Below, piece after piece: positions 46,660 to 58,565 of a stretch of DNA of 64,000 bases; the first letter of the stretch is position 1, and each line of letters begins with the position of its first letter. Source of the stretch: Lucifuga dentata (Eukaryota > Chordata > Actinopteri > Ophidiiformes > Bythitidae); the NCBI GenBank assembly GCA_014773175.1, contig VXCM01000429.1:124001-188000 (forward strand). The letters run 5' to 3'. The notes below the pieces were generated by a model. That model ran no database searches and was not told the DNA's origin. It saw only the letters and a program-made list of their open reading frames with translations. The position numbers and the translations under genes are program-made.

Positions 46660-48352
46660 AACCTTACACAAATCTTATTCCTCTGTAAAGAATCTGCACC
46701 ATACAGGTAGGTGGTTTACACCTTTGCAATTCAGCACCAAAGCAGTTGCGTACTGCTTAGGGCAAAAAAACTCAAGCAGTGTCTTTTGATTTCGAATTGA
46801 AAAACAAAACTGCAAGCAAGAAAGCCTCGCTCTCTGTCTTGTCACTGTTGTCTTTAGAAAATGAAACAATTTCAGCTTTCAAAGTCACATGCAACCACAA
46901 ATGCGTTGTCTTTTAACCGTGGTTGGAGTTCAAAACCTTACAGCTCTGTCAAACATTGCTAAGTGAATTTCAGCACGGGGTGTACACAGGCAGATGTGAG
47001 GGGAGAGCAGCTCGGCCTACTCTCCATGGAACAGGGATGAAAAAATACAGCTTTGCTTGCAATAAATAGCAACATCTGATAAATATGGCACAATCATTAT
47101 TTTGTTTGTGAATTTTTAATGAGTATCCCAATAGCCTTGCTGCATCTAACCACAGAAACACAATAAGGTCTCCATTAAACAAAAAGCCTGGAATAACACA
47201 TCAGTCGGCTTTGCATATTGATAACACTTTTTCCTTTTATTTGCCTCCTGATGTTCCTGCCTTCACACGCGATTTGATTGTTCAAGTTAATTCAATACCA
47301 AACAAGTAATTTTATTTTTACTTTGGACTGTCCCTGGTGACTAATTATTACTTGACTATAACAATAAGCAATGTTTCACCCCTAAACAATTGAGGTGGAC
47401 ATGCTGCTTTAACACAGTGGACTAATAATTTTAGCCTGTATCAAAATGCGCTCATGTCGGAATGGTTTGCTGACAAATCAGTAAGCATGTGAGGCAGTTA
47501 TCCAGATCACAGTGTGTGGAGGTCACCTCCTACTGAGCTGCATTAAGGAGATCTGAGACACAAAAAAAAAAAGCACAGAGCTGGCTGGCTGTTTTGCTTT
47601 CTGGCCAGCTTGCAGGCTGAGTTTTCAGTCTCTCGTATGCCAGTCATTAGAACATTGCTGGAGAAAAGGACCGGCAGGATCTGCAGGGTGTCTCTGGTCT
47701 ATATGGTGATCCAGCACAGACTCTGAAAGAGAGCAGGGCCATATAGCAGATGGAAACAGAATGATACACACAGAAAGTGAAGGAGAGGGAGCAAAGAGCG
47801 CTGTGCTGCATGCCTCATTAGCACTTCCCCTCCCCAGAGGTGAGGGGAAGGAGCAAGGCAGGCTTCCCATGGCCTCTCTGTGACTGGTGATGTCATCAAA
47901 CTGTTCCCATTTCTGACTCGGACTGTGCAGGGATTGAGGTGGAACAGCTGGAGCAGAGTCTCAGCCAGTGACCCTCTAATCATGAAGCTCCAGGCCTACC
48001 ACCTAAAGGTCACAGCATGCAGGTCCATCGCACTTACACAGGAGGAAAAAGCATAGCAGGGACGCATAAAGCACATGTGCATGTAAAAATCATATTTTAA
48101 AAGTGTGCAAAGCAGCGATAGTTCCATCAAACATGAGCTTAATCACATAGATGTGCACTCATGCATGCACACTTTGCTCTCATCTGCAGCACCATCATGC
48201 ATGTGACAAATCAGAACCTATCAAGATGTATTCTGAGAACAAAATCAAATAGACTTAATGCTTCATCAGATCCAATGTGGTCTGCGGCAGGCAATATTGT
48301 TTATAACTTTTCAGAATGCCCACAATGGAAGGTGCCTCCATCAATGAGATGG
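46658..48352. other. unique sequence, no gene; GC-richer block at 47460-47990
   Basis: Minus-strand frames of 81 and 94 codons overlap at 47625-47983 but encode nothing I recognise. The GC-richer block might be conserved noncoding DNA. Confidence 0.4.
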
Positions 48353-48353
48353 A

Positions 48354-48354
48354 A

Positions 48355-48406
<52 letters not shown>
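48354..48406. repeat. (TG)n microsatellite
   Basis: About 26 TG units. Confidence 0.98.
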
Positions 48407-48407
<1 letters not shown>

Positions 48408-49056
48408 TTTGTTTTTGTAATCTCAACATGATTAATTAGATAAATGGGAAAAACAAAACACACTTTCATTTTTAGGAGAAAAGAGAGGTTATTAACATGA
48501 ATTCTGTGTCTTCCAGTGTTTACCACACGCTGAAAATTTAGCTGTGGTGGTGGGCAGGCATTCAACCCTTTCACTTTCAACTTTCTCTGCTGAGGCAGAC
48601 AGTGACTGAGAGGAAAAAGAAAGCTTCAGAGAAAAAGTAAAACCCTCCTCACTTTCACACCTCACTGCACCTGGCTGGTGGAGTGGCAGAAAGTTGGACA
48701 GTTACAAATTCTGTCAGCCAAACCCTGATTTGACCGGTAGAAATGGGATTTTGCCTTCTTCTGACTCGCTGACAGGCATGTCAGAGCAAGCATATTGCAA
48801 CCTTTAGGTGATTAAAATATGACCCTGTATCACCCTGGACATGTCAGAGGTTTCTGTTAAGCTAAGGAACATATGTTGTGTTCCTTGTGAACTCAGAACT
48901 TGGAATTTCTGACTTCTGACCAGGTGAAGTCAAAGATAACGCCCCAAAATGCAGAATTCTGACTCAGAAAGTCAGACAAGCCTTCCCAACCCCAAGTTTA
49001 GTATTGACATCATTTTAACATGGCTGCTTGCACCGCAAACAGTAGTTTCTCTATTA
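48407..49056. other. unique sequence, no gene
   Basis: Nothing recognised. Confidence 0.45.
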
Positions 49057-49057
49057 A

Positions 49058-49062
49058 TTCTT

Positions 49063-49093
<31 letters not shown>

Positions 49094-49110
49094 TTATTAT
49101 TATTATTATT
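49058..49110. repeat. compound (TTC)n(TTA)n microsatellite
   Basis: About 11 TTC units pass into about 7 TTA units. Confidence 0.97.
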
Positions 49111-49431
49111 GTTTAGAAGCATTTTCTTTAAATCAATCAGCCTGCAGACACAGAAGCTGGTTAAACTTATTACACTCGCAATGCAGTTGCTGGTTTGAAA
49201 AAGTAAATAGCTCATAAGTGGTAAAACGTAGCTTCTTTTGGTCTGACAGATCAACCAAAAAAAGTTTGCATAGAGGAAACTCATAAATGACGCGACTCCA
49301 AGTTACGACTTCCCAGTTCCAAGTTATTACAACAAACACAGCAATACTGTACTACAGGATTCTGTGGACAATTTTCAGTTCAATTTGGAATGTCGTCTAG
49401 TGTAAGAGTATGGAATAATCATGACTCCACT

Positions 49432-49460
49432 TTTTTTTTTTTTTCNTTTTTTTTTTTTTT
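49432..49460. repeat. poly-T tract with single N
   Basis: T runs on both sides of a C and an N at 49446. Length unreliable. Confidence 0.9.
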
Positions 49461-50399
49461 CACATGTTTTTGTTGGGCGGAACAATGGCTCAGTTTTGTT
49501 TTGTGAACTTTAAAGGTGAGGTTGGCACTCTAACAGCCACCTCAAGCAAAAGACATGCTGAGGAACAGCAAAGAGGAAATAGTCTAAATAATGCTTTAAA
49601 ACAAGACTTGCAATGCCATTTTGGACCTTTTTTTCAATAAAAATTCTATTATATGTTATACAGGAATTACCTCTCATCCCTTTTACATATTGAATGGTTA
49701 CAATCCTCCCTTGGAGCAGTAAAAAGTTCATCTTTTTACAGTCATTTTTAAACTGAATTTCGTTGAGCTTAGAGCCTTTCTGACAGTTTTCACTTTGAAC
49801 ACACAAAGAAGAGTAATTATCACATTACTGAGCTCATTCAAGAACTATCTTACCTCCAACATTGTGTTCAGTTTTAGAGAGATTTTGAGAGTCTGGCTCT
49901 CCAGCCGTTACTTATGAACCCCTGCGTGAGCACCTCTGAAGTAACAACTTCTCCTAAAACCAGTCATATTGTGTGAACTTCCTCATTCAGCAAAGATTGT
50001 AACATTACAGGCTTTATAATCAATGCAGCTAAAAACTTAACAAAATGCAGAATATCTGAAAAGCTTGGTCAAACCTGCTGTTTTAAGGCACAAGCACGTG
50101 TGCAGTGTGAGGCGTGACAGCGACACGCTCCGTGCAGGCTTTTAAGAGTCATCACGAGTCAGAGAGAGGGATGTTACAAAAAGCACCGAGCAGGTGTTTC
50201 AATAATTTTCCTCAGATCAGCTGACAACTGTTGCTCTCAAAACACCGCAGCCCGTGAAACAAATGCTGCGTGTACTTTTAAGTATTTCAGCCGTCAGGGT
50301 TTGACAGACTCTGCAGCTGACAATCACCAGCGACAGAAGCTTGCGTGTAACATTATAGCAGCCTGATTAAAACACAATATACTTGGCAACCCCTTTCCC
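49461..50399. other. unique sequence, no gene
   Basis: A 98-codon minus-strand frame (49510-49806) has no recognisable product. No repeat is recognised. Confidence 0.4.
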
Positions 50400-50645
50400 A
50401 CAGGTGAAGCGCGATCAGGGCCGGAGCTTAAGAGCGGCTGCGTGCTTGAGGGCTGCTGCTCTCCTGTGAGCGCCAACTCCTCCATTATTCAGAGTTCTTT
50501 CCCCATCCCCATCGCCCCGCTCCTCTGCTGACAGCACTAATCACAGCCACCGTAATTGCATCTGATTGAGCCATGCCAACTGTCCCGTTTGATATGGGCC
50601 CAGTCTGAGACCTCTCACTCAGCTCCCTCAGGGTCAAGAGGTCAG
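50400..50645. promoter_or_regulatory. candidate conserved noncoding element
   Basis: GC-richer unique DNA with GACAGCACTAATCACAGCC, GTAATTGCATCTGATTGAGC and a TCAAGAGGTCAGCTGATG end that includes an E-box (CAGCTG). It stops at a (CA)n tract. Function is inferred only. Confidence 0.28.
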
Positions 50646-50650
50646 CTGAT

Positions 50651-50652
<2 letters not shown>

Positions 50653-50707
<55 letters not shown>

Positions 50708-50721
50708 NCACACACACACAC
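50653..50721. repeat. (CA)n microsatellite with single N
   Basis: About 33 CA units interrupted by an N at 50708. Confidence 0.97.
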
Positions 50722-50979
50722 TACCCTCCCCTGAGCATGGCCAGGTGATAGAGAGATGATGTTAGATGACAAAATGAGCATAGACAGTCGGTCAGAAAGA
50801 GGCGAGAAGAGACGGAGAGTTAGCAAGAGGGATGAACAGAGGACAGGGTACAAGGTCAGAGAGGGTGATAGTGATTGATTGGATACATCACCAGGTAGCT
50901 ATTTTAGGTTTTAATCAACTCTCTAAACACCACACACACACAGGCAGATGAATGCACATGGAAAGGTGACAAAGGAAAA

Positions 50980-51262
50980 GCAATAAAACGTATCTTAATA
51001 AGTTGTTGGGCCATCAACAGCTGCCAGAGCAGCTTCGGTGCACAATGGCAAAGATATAGCAATAAATTTGATATATCTCAGGAAGTCTCCTAGAGGGATT
51101 ATATGCCATTCCTCTAAAAGATCATCTGTCATTTGGTGTTTTGGTGACAGTGACAGTGAGCGCTGTCTAACACATTGGTCCAAAATCTCCCATGTGTTCG
51201 ACCAAGGCCAGAGCATACGACTTACATCATTTTCATGCTTGTCAAGCCACTCAGCAACACCT
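50980..51262 (-). mobile_element. Tc1/mariner-like repeat fragment (tentative)
   Basis: Contains 'TTGTTGGGCCATCAACAGC', TGCCAGAGCAGCTTCGGTGC, TCATTTGGTGTTTTGGTGAC, GAGCGCTGTCTAACACATTG and 'CCAAAATCTCCCATGTG', a run of phrases I recall from a common fish transposon relic. The overlapping 98- and 90-codon frames are remnants, not genes. Class and strand are tentative. Confidence 0.45.
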
Positions 51263-51268
51263 ATGGAA

Positions 51269-51720
51269 AAGTTTTTATTTGTCATGTGCACATGTAGTAC
51301 AGTGAAATGATGAGTGGCAGAGCCACACTCAAGACTGTGGCTACAGTAACAGAATATAATGTAGAATAAAAGGCAGAATAAAGATATAAATTATAACAAT
51401 CTAAAAAGTGGTAAGAATATACACTTTTTTTATCCAGGGTTAGTTTACTGAGCATTGAGTGCTCTTTTGCAGGAATGCCCTGCTCACACACACACACACA
51501 CATTCATACCTGGAAGCTGCCCAGTACAACCACAGACTTCTCTGCTGGTCACTGAGCATTTGTGGGTTAGGTGCCTTGCTCAAGGGCACCTCTGTGGTGA
51601 TAATAAGGGAGGGACAGGCACTGCTCATTCACCTCCCCAATCCTGATTTCTCCTGCCAGTTCAAGGATTGAACTGGCAACCCTTCAGTCACGAGCTGAAT
51701 TCTCTAACCTTTAGGCCATG
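51269..51720 (+). repeat. teleost dispersed repeat ('GTGCCTTGCTCAAGGGCACC' family)
   Basis: Starts 'TTTTTATTTGTCATGTGCAC' and 'TAGTACAGTGAAATGATG', then contains AGCTGCCCAGTACAACCACA, GTGCCTTGCTCAAGGGCACC, TGAACTGGCAACCCTTCAGT and 'TCTCTAACCTTTAGGCCA'. This order is familiar from a very abundant percomorph element. It directly follows the Tc1-like fragment. A short (CA)n lies inside at 51486-51502. Confidence 0.65.
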
Positions 51721-52079
51721 TATGCACTATAAAAACACGTATGTATGTATAATAGGAGTATACTAGGAACAATTACCATCCTGAATGAGACCACTCCCAT
51801 CAGGATAGAAATATTTATAGGATAACTTTGATTTGCAGTGACCGTTCCCACTCAGGGGCCAAGTGGACCCAAACCACACCAGTAAAATGCCACAGACCCT
51901 TTCGCTGAAGGGGTCAACCATTCAGACCTGTACTGTTGTCTTGTTGTATGTCACACATCCACTCACCCACTATTTTTGCCACGGCTCCACAGACCAAAGC
52001 CTGTGCTTTTTGCACCGCTGAGATACATTTATTTTTATTTAATTTTTTATTACATTTATTTAATTCATTAATTCAACAA
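51721..52079. other. unique sequence, no gene
   Basis: AT-rich toward 52020-52080. Nothing recognised. Confidence 0.4.
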
Positions 52080-52340
52080 CTTTTTTTTCATCACACACAC
52101 AAAATATCATAGTCTTGAATGAAAAGAAGCAGAAAGAAGATAAATCTTATGTATCCTGCTCCTTTTTCACAAAATACTTAAAAAAAATAAAAATTAAAAA
52201 AAAAAACGCTATTGGCATAAACAATCAATTACATTTCAACCAGATAGGTTTCTTGGATTTCCATTATATCATAAAGTTTAACATTTAATTCTGTCTAATT
52301 GCAGTTCTATCTATTGTGTGTCTCTTATGCTGTCAGAGGC
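52080..52340 (-). repeat. possible retroelement 3' end, minus strand
   Basis: On the minus strand it reads 'AAAAAGGAGCAGGATACATA' and then a run ending in TTCTTTTCATTCAAGAC. This resembles the 'AAGGAGTAGG' 3'-end signature of vertebrate L2/CR1-type retroelements. There is no coding sequence. Tentative. Confidence 0.3.
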
Positions 52341-52390
52341 AAGACACTTTATATTGTTTTTTTTCTTTAATTGATATGTCACAGGCAGCA

Positions 52391-52438
52391 ACATGAATGA
52401 ATGAATGAATGAATGAATGAATGGATGGATGGATGGAT
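52391..52438. repeat. (GAAT)n(GGAT)n microsatellite
   Basis: About 7 ATGA units pass into about 4 ATGG units. Confidence 0.95.
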
Positions 52439-53213
52439 TAGGACAAAGAAAAGCTCTCTGTTATGTTTAAATCTGAGAGTATGAGAGCTGTTTATGCCAA
52501 AAGACAAAGGGAGGAGATTCATAAAACACAGTGCCAGATTTAACATGTCGAAAAGAGCAAATAGTGTCACGCAGCCATGTTCCCCTCATTCATAAACACC
52601 ATTTTTTTACCGTTTGCCTTAAAAGAGGTGTTACTAATTTACATGACGGGAAGCGATTCATAGAATACATGTAAAAATGTCAGCAGTATGACCTCTGGGC
52701 AATGTTTTAAACTGTATTTGCCTCACGTGTGTTAGTGATCAATAAATCTGATACATGAGCCTACTCAGTTGATCAGACAGTGTATTTTAAATGATGATCT
52801 GATGTCATACATGTTCTCGTAGCACGGCGCCTCTTCCTCAAGCATTAACCTATGCTCTGTGTCTCTCTCACACACACATACACACACAATCAGCAACATG
52901 AATGAATGGACTAGGACAAAGATTTGTTTTGTTTGCACCAAAAGACAATATAACTGATCTCAGCAGCTACAACGCAAAGAATATCATGCTAAAGTAGAAT
53001 ACATTACAAGAGGTCGTTATATTAGCTTTAGTCAAACAGTTTTCTGTCATGTGACCTGATGAGGCCATGAGGCTAAATGATTTTAAGCTTTAAAGCTTTG
53101 AGTTTCATCCAATTAAGATGGAAATAATGTGTTTGTGTTATGGTTATGAGATGGAAGTATGGAAATGAAAAGGAGTACACACAGTTAATACACAGTAAGC
53201 AGGCTTTTGTTGT

Positions 53214-53214
<1 letters not shown>
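52439..53214. other. AT-rich sequence, no gene
   Basis: A short echo of the upstream flank, GCAACATGAATGAATGGA, occurs at 52893-52910. Nothing else is recognised. Confidence 0.4.

Positions 53215-53254
<40 letters not shown>
53215..53254. repeat. (CT)n microsatellite
   Basis: About 20 CT units. Confidence 0.97.
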
Positions 53255-53256
<2 letters not shown>

Positions 53257-53703
53257 GGCAGACACATCTTACATCTTTATCAAAACTGAGCCATATTAAC
53301 ATAATTGTCAGCCTTTGTTTCTTTAACATCATTTTGGTTGTATTTTTAGATCTGCTTGAAATTCACCGTCCCTAATTAAAGAGACAGAAGCACTCACCAT
53401 GCCAAATAAACTGATGTGTTTTCATAGGAACTCTGCAATAGACTGTCAGACGAACCTAAACACACAAACAAACCAGAGCAGAAACTGTATGTGTGCAGCT
53501 GTATGCACGCACACACACAAACGCACACACGCACACCTCAAAACAAATGATCCTGCCAGAATCTGTCTTGATTACTGCAATTGTCACAAACTGACCAACG
53601 AACTTGCAAGCTTAAAAGAATGATTACTGAAAGGATGAAACATTTATCTGTCTAGGAAATAAAGACAATGGGAGAAAGTGAGTCTAAAGGAACGTGTTTT
53701 CAA

Positions 53704-53735
53704 TTTTGTGTGTGTGGTGTGTGTGTGTGTGTGTG
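53704..53735. repeat. (TG)n microsatellite
   Basis: About 15 TG units with one GG interruption. Confidence 0.93.
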
Positions 53736-53779
53736 TTTGTGCGTGTATGTCTCAGAGAGAGTCAGAGAGATAATGACCT

Positions 53780-54010
53780 ACGTGATTGATAATCGATGGC
53801 CTCCCTCTCCTCTTGTCTCGTGTTTCTGTTCTAAGGTTGTGTTTTAATGTCGCTCCTTGGCTCGCTGACCTCATTAAAGGATCTGGTTACCCTCAAACAG
53901 CTTTTTAATTTAGCCTAATGATTTTTTGCATAATAGATCAGATACTTGGTAAGCCCTGGGGAGTGGCCCTTCTCTTCAAGGTGCCTTTATAGTGAGAGGA
54001 GCTGAGGTTT
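53780..54010. promoter_or_regulatory. candidate conserved noncoding element
   Basis: Unique sequence with GATTGATAATCGATGG, GACCTCATTAAAGG, GCTTTTTAATTTAGCCTAAT and TGCATAATAGATCAGATA, a cluster of homeodomain-like cores. No open frame. Inferred from motif density. Confidence 0.32.
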
Positions 54011-54774
54011 GGGAGGGCGTTATTGTGTTTTTGTTTTGTTCTTGTTTTCTTTCTTCAGATAAGTTAGGCTCCTACTTAATATATATTTATTAGGAATTGA
54101 TTAAGTCTCACACTTACACTACAGATCTTGATTCCCGATCTGATTTTTTGCCTATATCTTCTTCTTCTTCTTGGCGCTGTCTTGTTTTTTAAATAGCTTA
54201 AATCACTTTCTGTGTTTATGGTTCAAGCCTGTATCAAATGTGCAAATGATAGTTTAGTTTCAGAGGCCGAGGTAAATAAAATGACACAAAGATGAGAATA
54301 ATTTTACAATCTCATGCTTTTAGAACTGTCCTATGAGATCTGTCATAAACCAGAGAAAAACAGGGTTAGAGCACTTGTTGCAGCAATGATCACAGCTACT
54401 TAGATTTGTTTGGATACAAACTGGGACTTCTTGCACTGAGAGTTTAATACTAAGCATTATATTAACTGGTGATTTTGCTCAAAAGCATAAGCCTCTGCCT
54501 TAAACAACTGTATTATTAGAATCAAAATCATACATGCTGATCAATCTCAGATAGTTCTCAGTGAAATTCCTTGTGCGCATCATGAATGAACTGTCATGCA
54601 CAGAGCCAAGCGATGAATGGAACTCAAAATCAATTTTTCTGCAAATGCCTTGGGAGGGATCTATGCTTTCCATATATAGCAGAGTGAACTATAATCTGTG
54701 CAGATGATACCAACACAAACATGGTCCCTTCCCACATCCACAACAGACTCAAATCCTCAGCCTCACACCCAGTG

Positions 54775-54775
<1 letters not shown>
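54011..54775. other. unique sequence, no gene
   Basis: Nothing recognised apart from a short TTC run at 54160-54172. Confidence 0.45.

Positions 54776-54822
<47 letters not shown>
54776..54822. repeat. (CA)n microsatellite
   Basis: About 23 CA units. Confidence 0.98.
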
Positions 54823-54825
<3 letters not shown>

Positions 54826-55065
54826 CAGAGAGTGTGAGGGGAAGTGACAGGCTCTGTCCCTGATCAGCAGTCACCCAGGCCTCTTCATCTCGACATGATC
54901 ACTGCCTGTCATTAGTCGGTTATGCCGTAAATTATTTAACCATGCACATGTTTGGAAGTGTCTAAACACAGCAGACACAACACTTCGCAAAGTGCTTTCA
55001 TGCGCCGAGCGATGCACTGACACACTCAGAAAATCGGACTCTTGGAATGAATGAATAAGTAAGAC

Positions 55066-55198
55066 GAGAAATAAATAAATAAGCGAAACAAACAAAAAAC
55101 AAGCTGTGGGACGGGGAGGGAGGGAGGGGGTNGAGAAATAAATAAATAAGCGAAACAAACAAAAAACAAGCTGTGGGACGGGGAGGGAGGGAGGGGGT
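55066..55198. repeat. 66-bp block duplicated across a single N
   Basis: GAGAAATAAATAAATAAGCG ... GGGGAGGGAGGGAGGGGGT occurs identically on both sides of the N at 55132. The G-rich end (GGGG-A-GGG-A-GGG-A-GGGGG) could form a G-quadruplex, which would explain an assembly break. Confidence 0.88.
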
Positions 55199-55234
55199 GA
55201 TAACGGCGTAATTTAGCACTCGACTTCAATCCCA

Positions 55235-55735
55235 GTCAAATTAAATGGGAATCTTAATGCATGTGTCTCTCCCAGCACTGATGTGTTCTCGCTCTGTGAT
55301 ATGGCACCGTATATGCCTGACAATCTATTCCCAGACTGGCCTGGCTGCCACTCAAACTAAGCACAGTGCTACAGTAGCTATTAGACAGGCTCTTTCGGGG
55401 GACTGATGTTTTTTCAGTGTAAGGAAAACTACCAGCGCTCCTTGGTGTGTGTTTTGTGGGCTGGTGTGTGCACATGCATCTGTACTTGTATGTGTGTTAT
55501 GTATGTATGCATATATGCATGTTCATATTGAGCATCAGAACTCCAGGGCCTTGTAATCAGCAGCCAGCCGGTGCACGATAAGGCCGTTCCCCACCGCTCA
55601 ANCAGAACTCCAGGGCCTTGTAATCAGCAGCCAGCCGGTGCACGATAAGGCCGTTCCCCACCGCTCAAGCACTGTGAGGCTTTGGCAGCCGGAACTTAAG
55701 ACAACATCGTGCACAAAGTGGATAAACTGTGTTTG
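55235..55735. promoter_or_regulatory. candidate conserved noncoding element
   Basis: Unique GC-balanced sequence on either side of the duplicated block at 55536-55668. No credible exon; the 73-codon minus-strand frame matches nothing. Proposed from texture only. Confidence 0.22.
55536..55668. repeat. 66-bp unique block duplicated across a single N
   Basis: CAGAACTCCAGGGCCTTGTA ... CCGTTCCCCACCGCTCAA occurs twice without mismatch around the N at 55602. It contains no simple repeat, so it is the clearest case of an assembly overlap shown twice. Confidence 0.9.
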
Positions 55736-55944
55736 ACATGTTTTCAATATGATTACATTAGAACAAGCTGTGTGTGATTGAAAAGCTAATATTCAAGCCA
55801 TGCAAATCATCAATCACAGGAAAAGGCCTATTAATTATTCAATAAAACAGTCTAATTCAAGAATCAATGTAGGGAAGCAAGGTGGGGGGGGNAGAGAGAG
55901 AGAGAGCGGGTAATATAAAGGAATAAGGAATTACCCCTCTCTCT

Positions 55945-56583
55945 GTGAGCTGTGGCCCATCTCATCCCAAGCTGTCAAAAACTACTGCCGCTCCTGCGTT
56001 TCATCTCGCCAAGTTTAAAGACGACTTTGGAAACACTTCATTTTCCTCGCAAAACTCGTTAGGTCTTTGTTCCTCATTAGTAAATCTTTTCTTCATCTCT
56101 GTCTCTGTTACTCCTCCTCTGTTGCTCTCTCTCTCTCTCTCTTCCCCCCCTTTCCCTCTGGCCTGTGTCACTCCTTTCTTTTTTTCTTCGAAATCATCGT
56201 TGTGGCACTTACCACCGCCTGGCTCGTGCGTTTTGAAGTCGGGTATTGTGCCCTCTGATCTCTGCCAATTACAACTGGGCCAAATCTCTTCCTTGGGAAT
56301 TCATTATTTACGTTCAATTAAACAAATTCATCAGAGGTCTTCTCGGTGGATTTCGGGGCTTTGTATGTGGTCGTCTGGTAACGAAGCGAGGCCCTGGACC
56401 AGCTCAATCAGCTCTAATACAAAGACTTGTAGTGTTTCCTCCCTGCCAGGCCCCCCCCCCCCCNCCCCCCCCCCAAGCCCACAGCACCTCAAAGGTATTT
56501 CCACAGGGTTCATTACTCACTGGGGACTTCTAAAGTACAACAGCACATGCACATCAAAGCTCATTAGTTTCCATTATAAATGA
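55945..56583 (+). other. 212-codon frame built on CT- and C-rich sequence, not a gene
   Basis: The frame crosses a CT tract (56115-56160) and a poly-C run with an N (56451-56474), giving Leu/Ser- and Pro-rich translation. It is the longest raw frame in the window but has no domain. The unique part at 56270-56445 is possible conserved noncoding DNA. Confidence 0.5.
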
Positions 56584-57910
56584 ATTAATATCCAATATCT
56601 TTGATAGGCTTAGGGTATCGTTAAAAGTTCTGGACCGAGAGCTAACTTCATTCGAATCTCATTTGGGTGTCAGCATTTGAACTTTTTCACAGATAATCAG
56701 GGTTACTCTGGGTTCTTTCAGTTGCAGCTGTGAACTTTCTGTCTTCATGCTCATGAGGTGTCTATGAGGCGTTTAAAGCACCTCAGCCACACAGCCACAG
56801 CTGGCCTATCTGATAACAACTGTGCGGTTCAGCAACAATGAAAAAGTCAATAGAAAGTGGTTGAGGGGATTGTGAGCCAGTTGGAAAGCGTTAAGTGCAG
56901 AGGATTTCTGTGTAACCACAGCCACAGAGGACATAAACTGATTTATACACAAGCTGTGGTCACATAGGGTTGCAGGTCATTAAGTTAAAAATGACTGATT
57001 TATGATGCGTTTAAATTTTTAATAATTGTAACAAATAATCATTCTATTACAATAACTACATTCTTTTTGGTTATTGCTCCATGAAGAAGAAGCACCTGCC
57101 TTAACAGTTAATTCAACTGAAACATGGCAGTGGAAGAAAGTCTGTCGACTAAACACACACAGTTACCTACATACGCACACATTAACACTCACAAAAACAC
57201 ACACTAACTGTAAGGTTTTCAGTAAGGCCAGGATTAGATTTGATATTAACTATGCGTGCCCATACACATGAAACATTGTGCAAGATGCAAAACCTACAAA
57301 AATCATGGGGGCAGAAATGTCAATAAAGTGATGATGACATTGCATTTGAAAGTGAAAACTAGGAAAATGGCTGAAGGTTATACCTCCTCTATTGTCTTTA
57401 TTTACACTGTTGAGCGAAATTGGGAGTTTTTTTTTTTTTTAGGTGTTCCAGTGAAGAACAGTGTTGGTTTATGTTTTGTACCTCACACTGAATATAGATT
57501 ATCTTAAAGTGCATAAGTGAGCATGTGGAAGAGTCAAATCATGGCTGAAGAAAAAGCATGAAGAAGATCTGGAAGTCTAGACTGGCCACACAAAGTAAAA
57601 TCAAGCTCTTCGTCCATGCTGCTCTACAGATCCAGAGCTTGAACCCTGACAAAGGAAGTGAAGTGATCACTCAGTGGCACATTCATGTATATTTTGGGAT
57701 TTTGTCACGGGTATATCAGGAATTCAGAAGATTTCCGACTGCCAACTTTATGGGGAGCTTCCTCTAATCACAGGAAATGTAAGAGCTTGTCAGCTAAGCC
57801 TGGATGGAGATATTCTGAGGGACATAAACGAATCAAACACAAACTGGCTCGCTGATGATCAGGACTAATGGAAAACATATGTTGTGGGTCACCTTCATCA
57901 AAATTGTGAC
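56584..57910. other. unique sequence, no gene
   Basis: Frames of 65-83 codons have no recognisable product. A T run lies at 57426-57440. Confidence 0.45.
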
Positions 57911-58560
57911 TTAGGGTGTTTTCACACTTACGTGTTTTACCTTCAATTGGACTAGGGTTCCTTGGTATGGTTTGTATGGCAGGTCTGAACTCAGGTGTGG
58001 ACAAAATAAACACACCAACCACTTTGAGGAGGTGATATCGATCTGATTCCAAACAAACTCTAGAGTGGTTTGTTTGTGGCGTGAACATTATCTACACTAG
58101 TTCCAAACCAACTACAGAGAAATGAATTGATCAACTCCACATTTGATTACTTATAGCAAATCAAATGGAAAATAACATCAAACTTACTTAACACATTTTC
58201 AAATTAAGATGTTGGAGGTTAGCATGAGTTCAATATGTGCTCCATTCTCCCGTTCAGCTGCCTGCATGCAGCATGTCATCATCAAGGCAATATGTGGCTT
58301 CCAGATGTTGTAATGAAGTCAAATTCAGCTTCTGCTGCAACAGTTTTGTTTGGTGTCTTGCCCAAATGATAATTATGGCTCGGAACGTATCCCAGTTCCA
58401 TCGTTGTTCCATGTTATCTAGCCATCCTGACATGTTGAACTTTTTCCTGTTGTGATTTTCTTGCTCCTGCCTCCAGATATTTCTGGCCAATGAACAGAGC
58501 AAACGTTCGGGCATGGCTTTCGTTGGTAAATTTAGATTCACTTGGAATTTTTGCTGTGTG
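57911..58560. mobile_element. possible DNA transposon relic with 'GGGTGTTTTCACAC' end
   Basis: The left edge TTAGGGTGTTTTCACACTTA is characteristic of an abundant fish DNA element. A weak inverted counterpart (CTGTGTGAATGAGGG) lies near 58553-58568. Motifs such as TCGATCTGATTCCAAACAAA and TGGCCAATGAACAGAGC fit my memory of the same family. A 95-codon minus-strand frame (58254-58541) has no recognised domain and is probably a by-product. Confidence 0.4.
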
Positions 58561-58565
58561 AATGA

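Noticed and set aside
51038..51310. 90- and 98-codon overlapping frames
   Set aside because: Both fall inside a dispersed repeat fragment, and no transposase motif is preserved.
55945..56583. Longest raw open frame (212 codons, plus strand)
   Set aside because: It is created by a CT-rich tract and a poly-C run containing an N. The translation is low-complexity Leu/Ser/Pro with no domain.
58254..58541. Possible transposase or Myb-like protein (95 codons, minus strand)
   Set aside because: I could not find conserved catalytic or helix-turn-helix residues; it lies in a presumed noncoding transposon relic.
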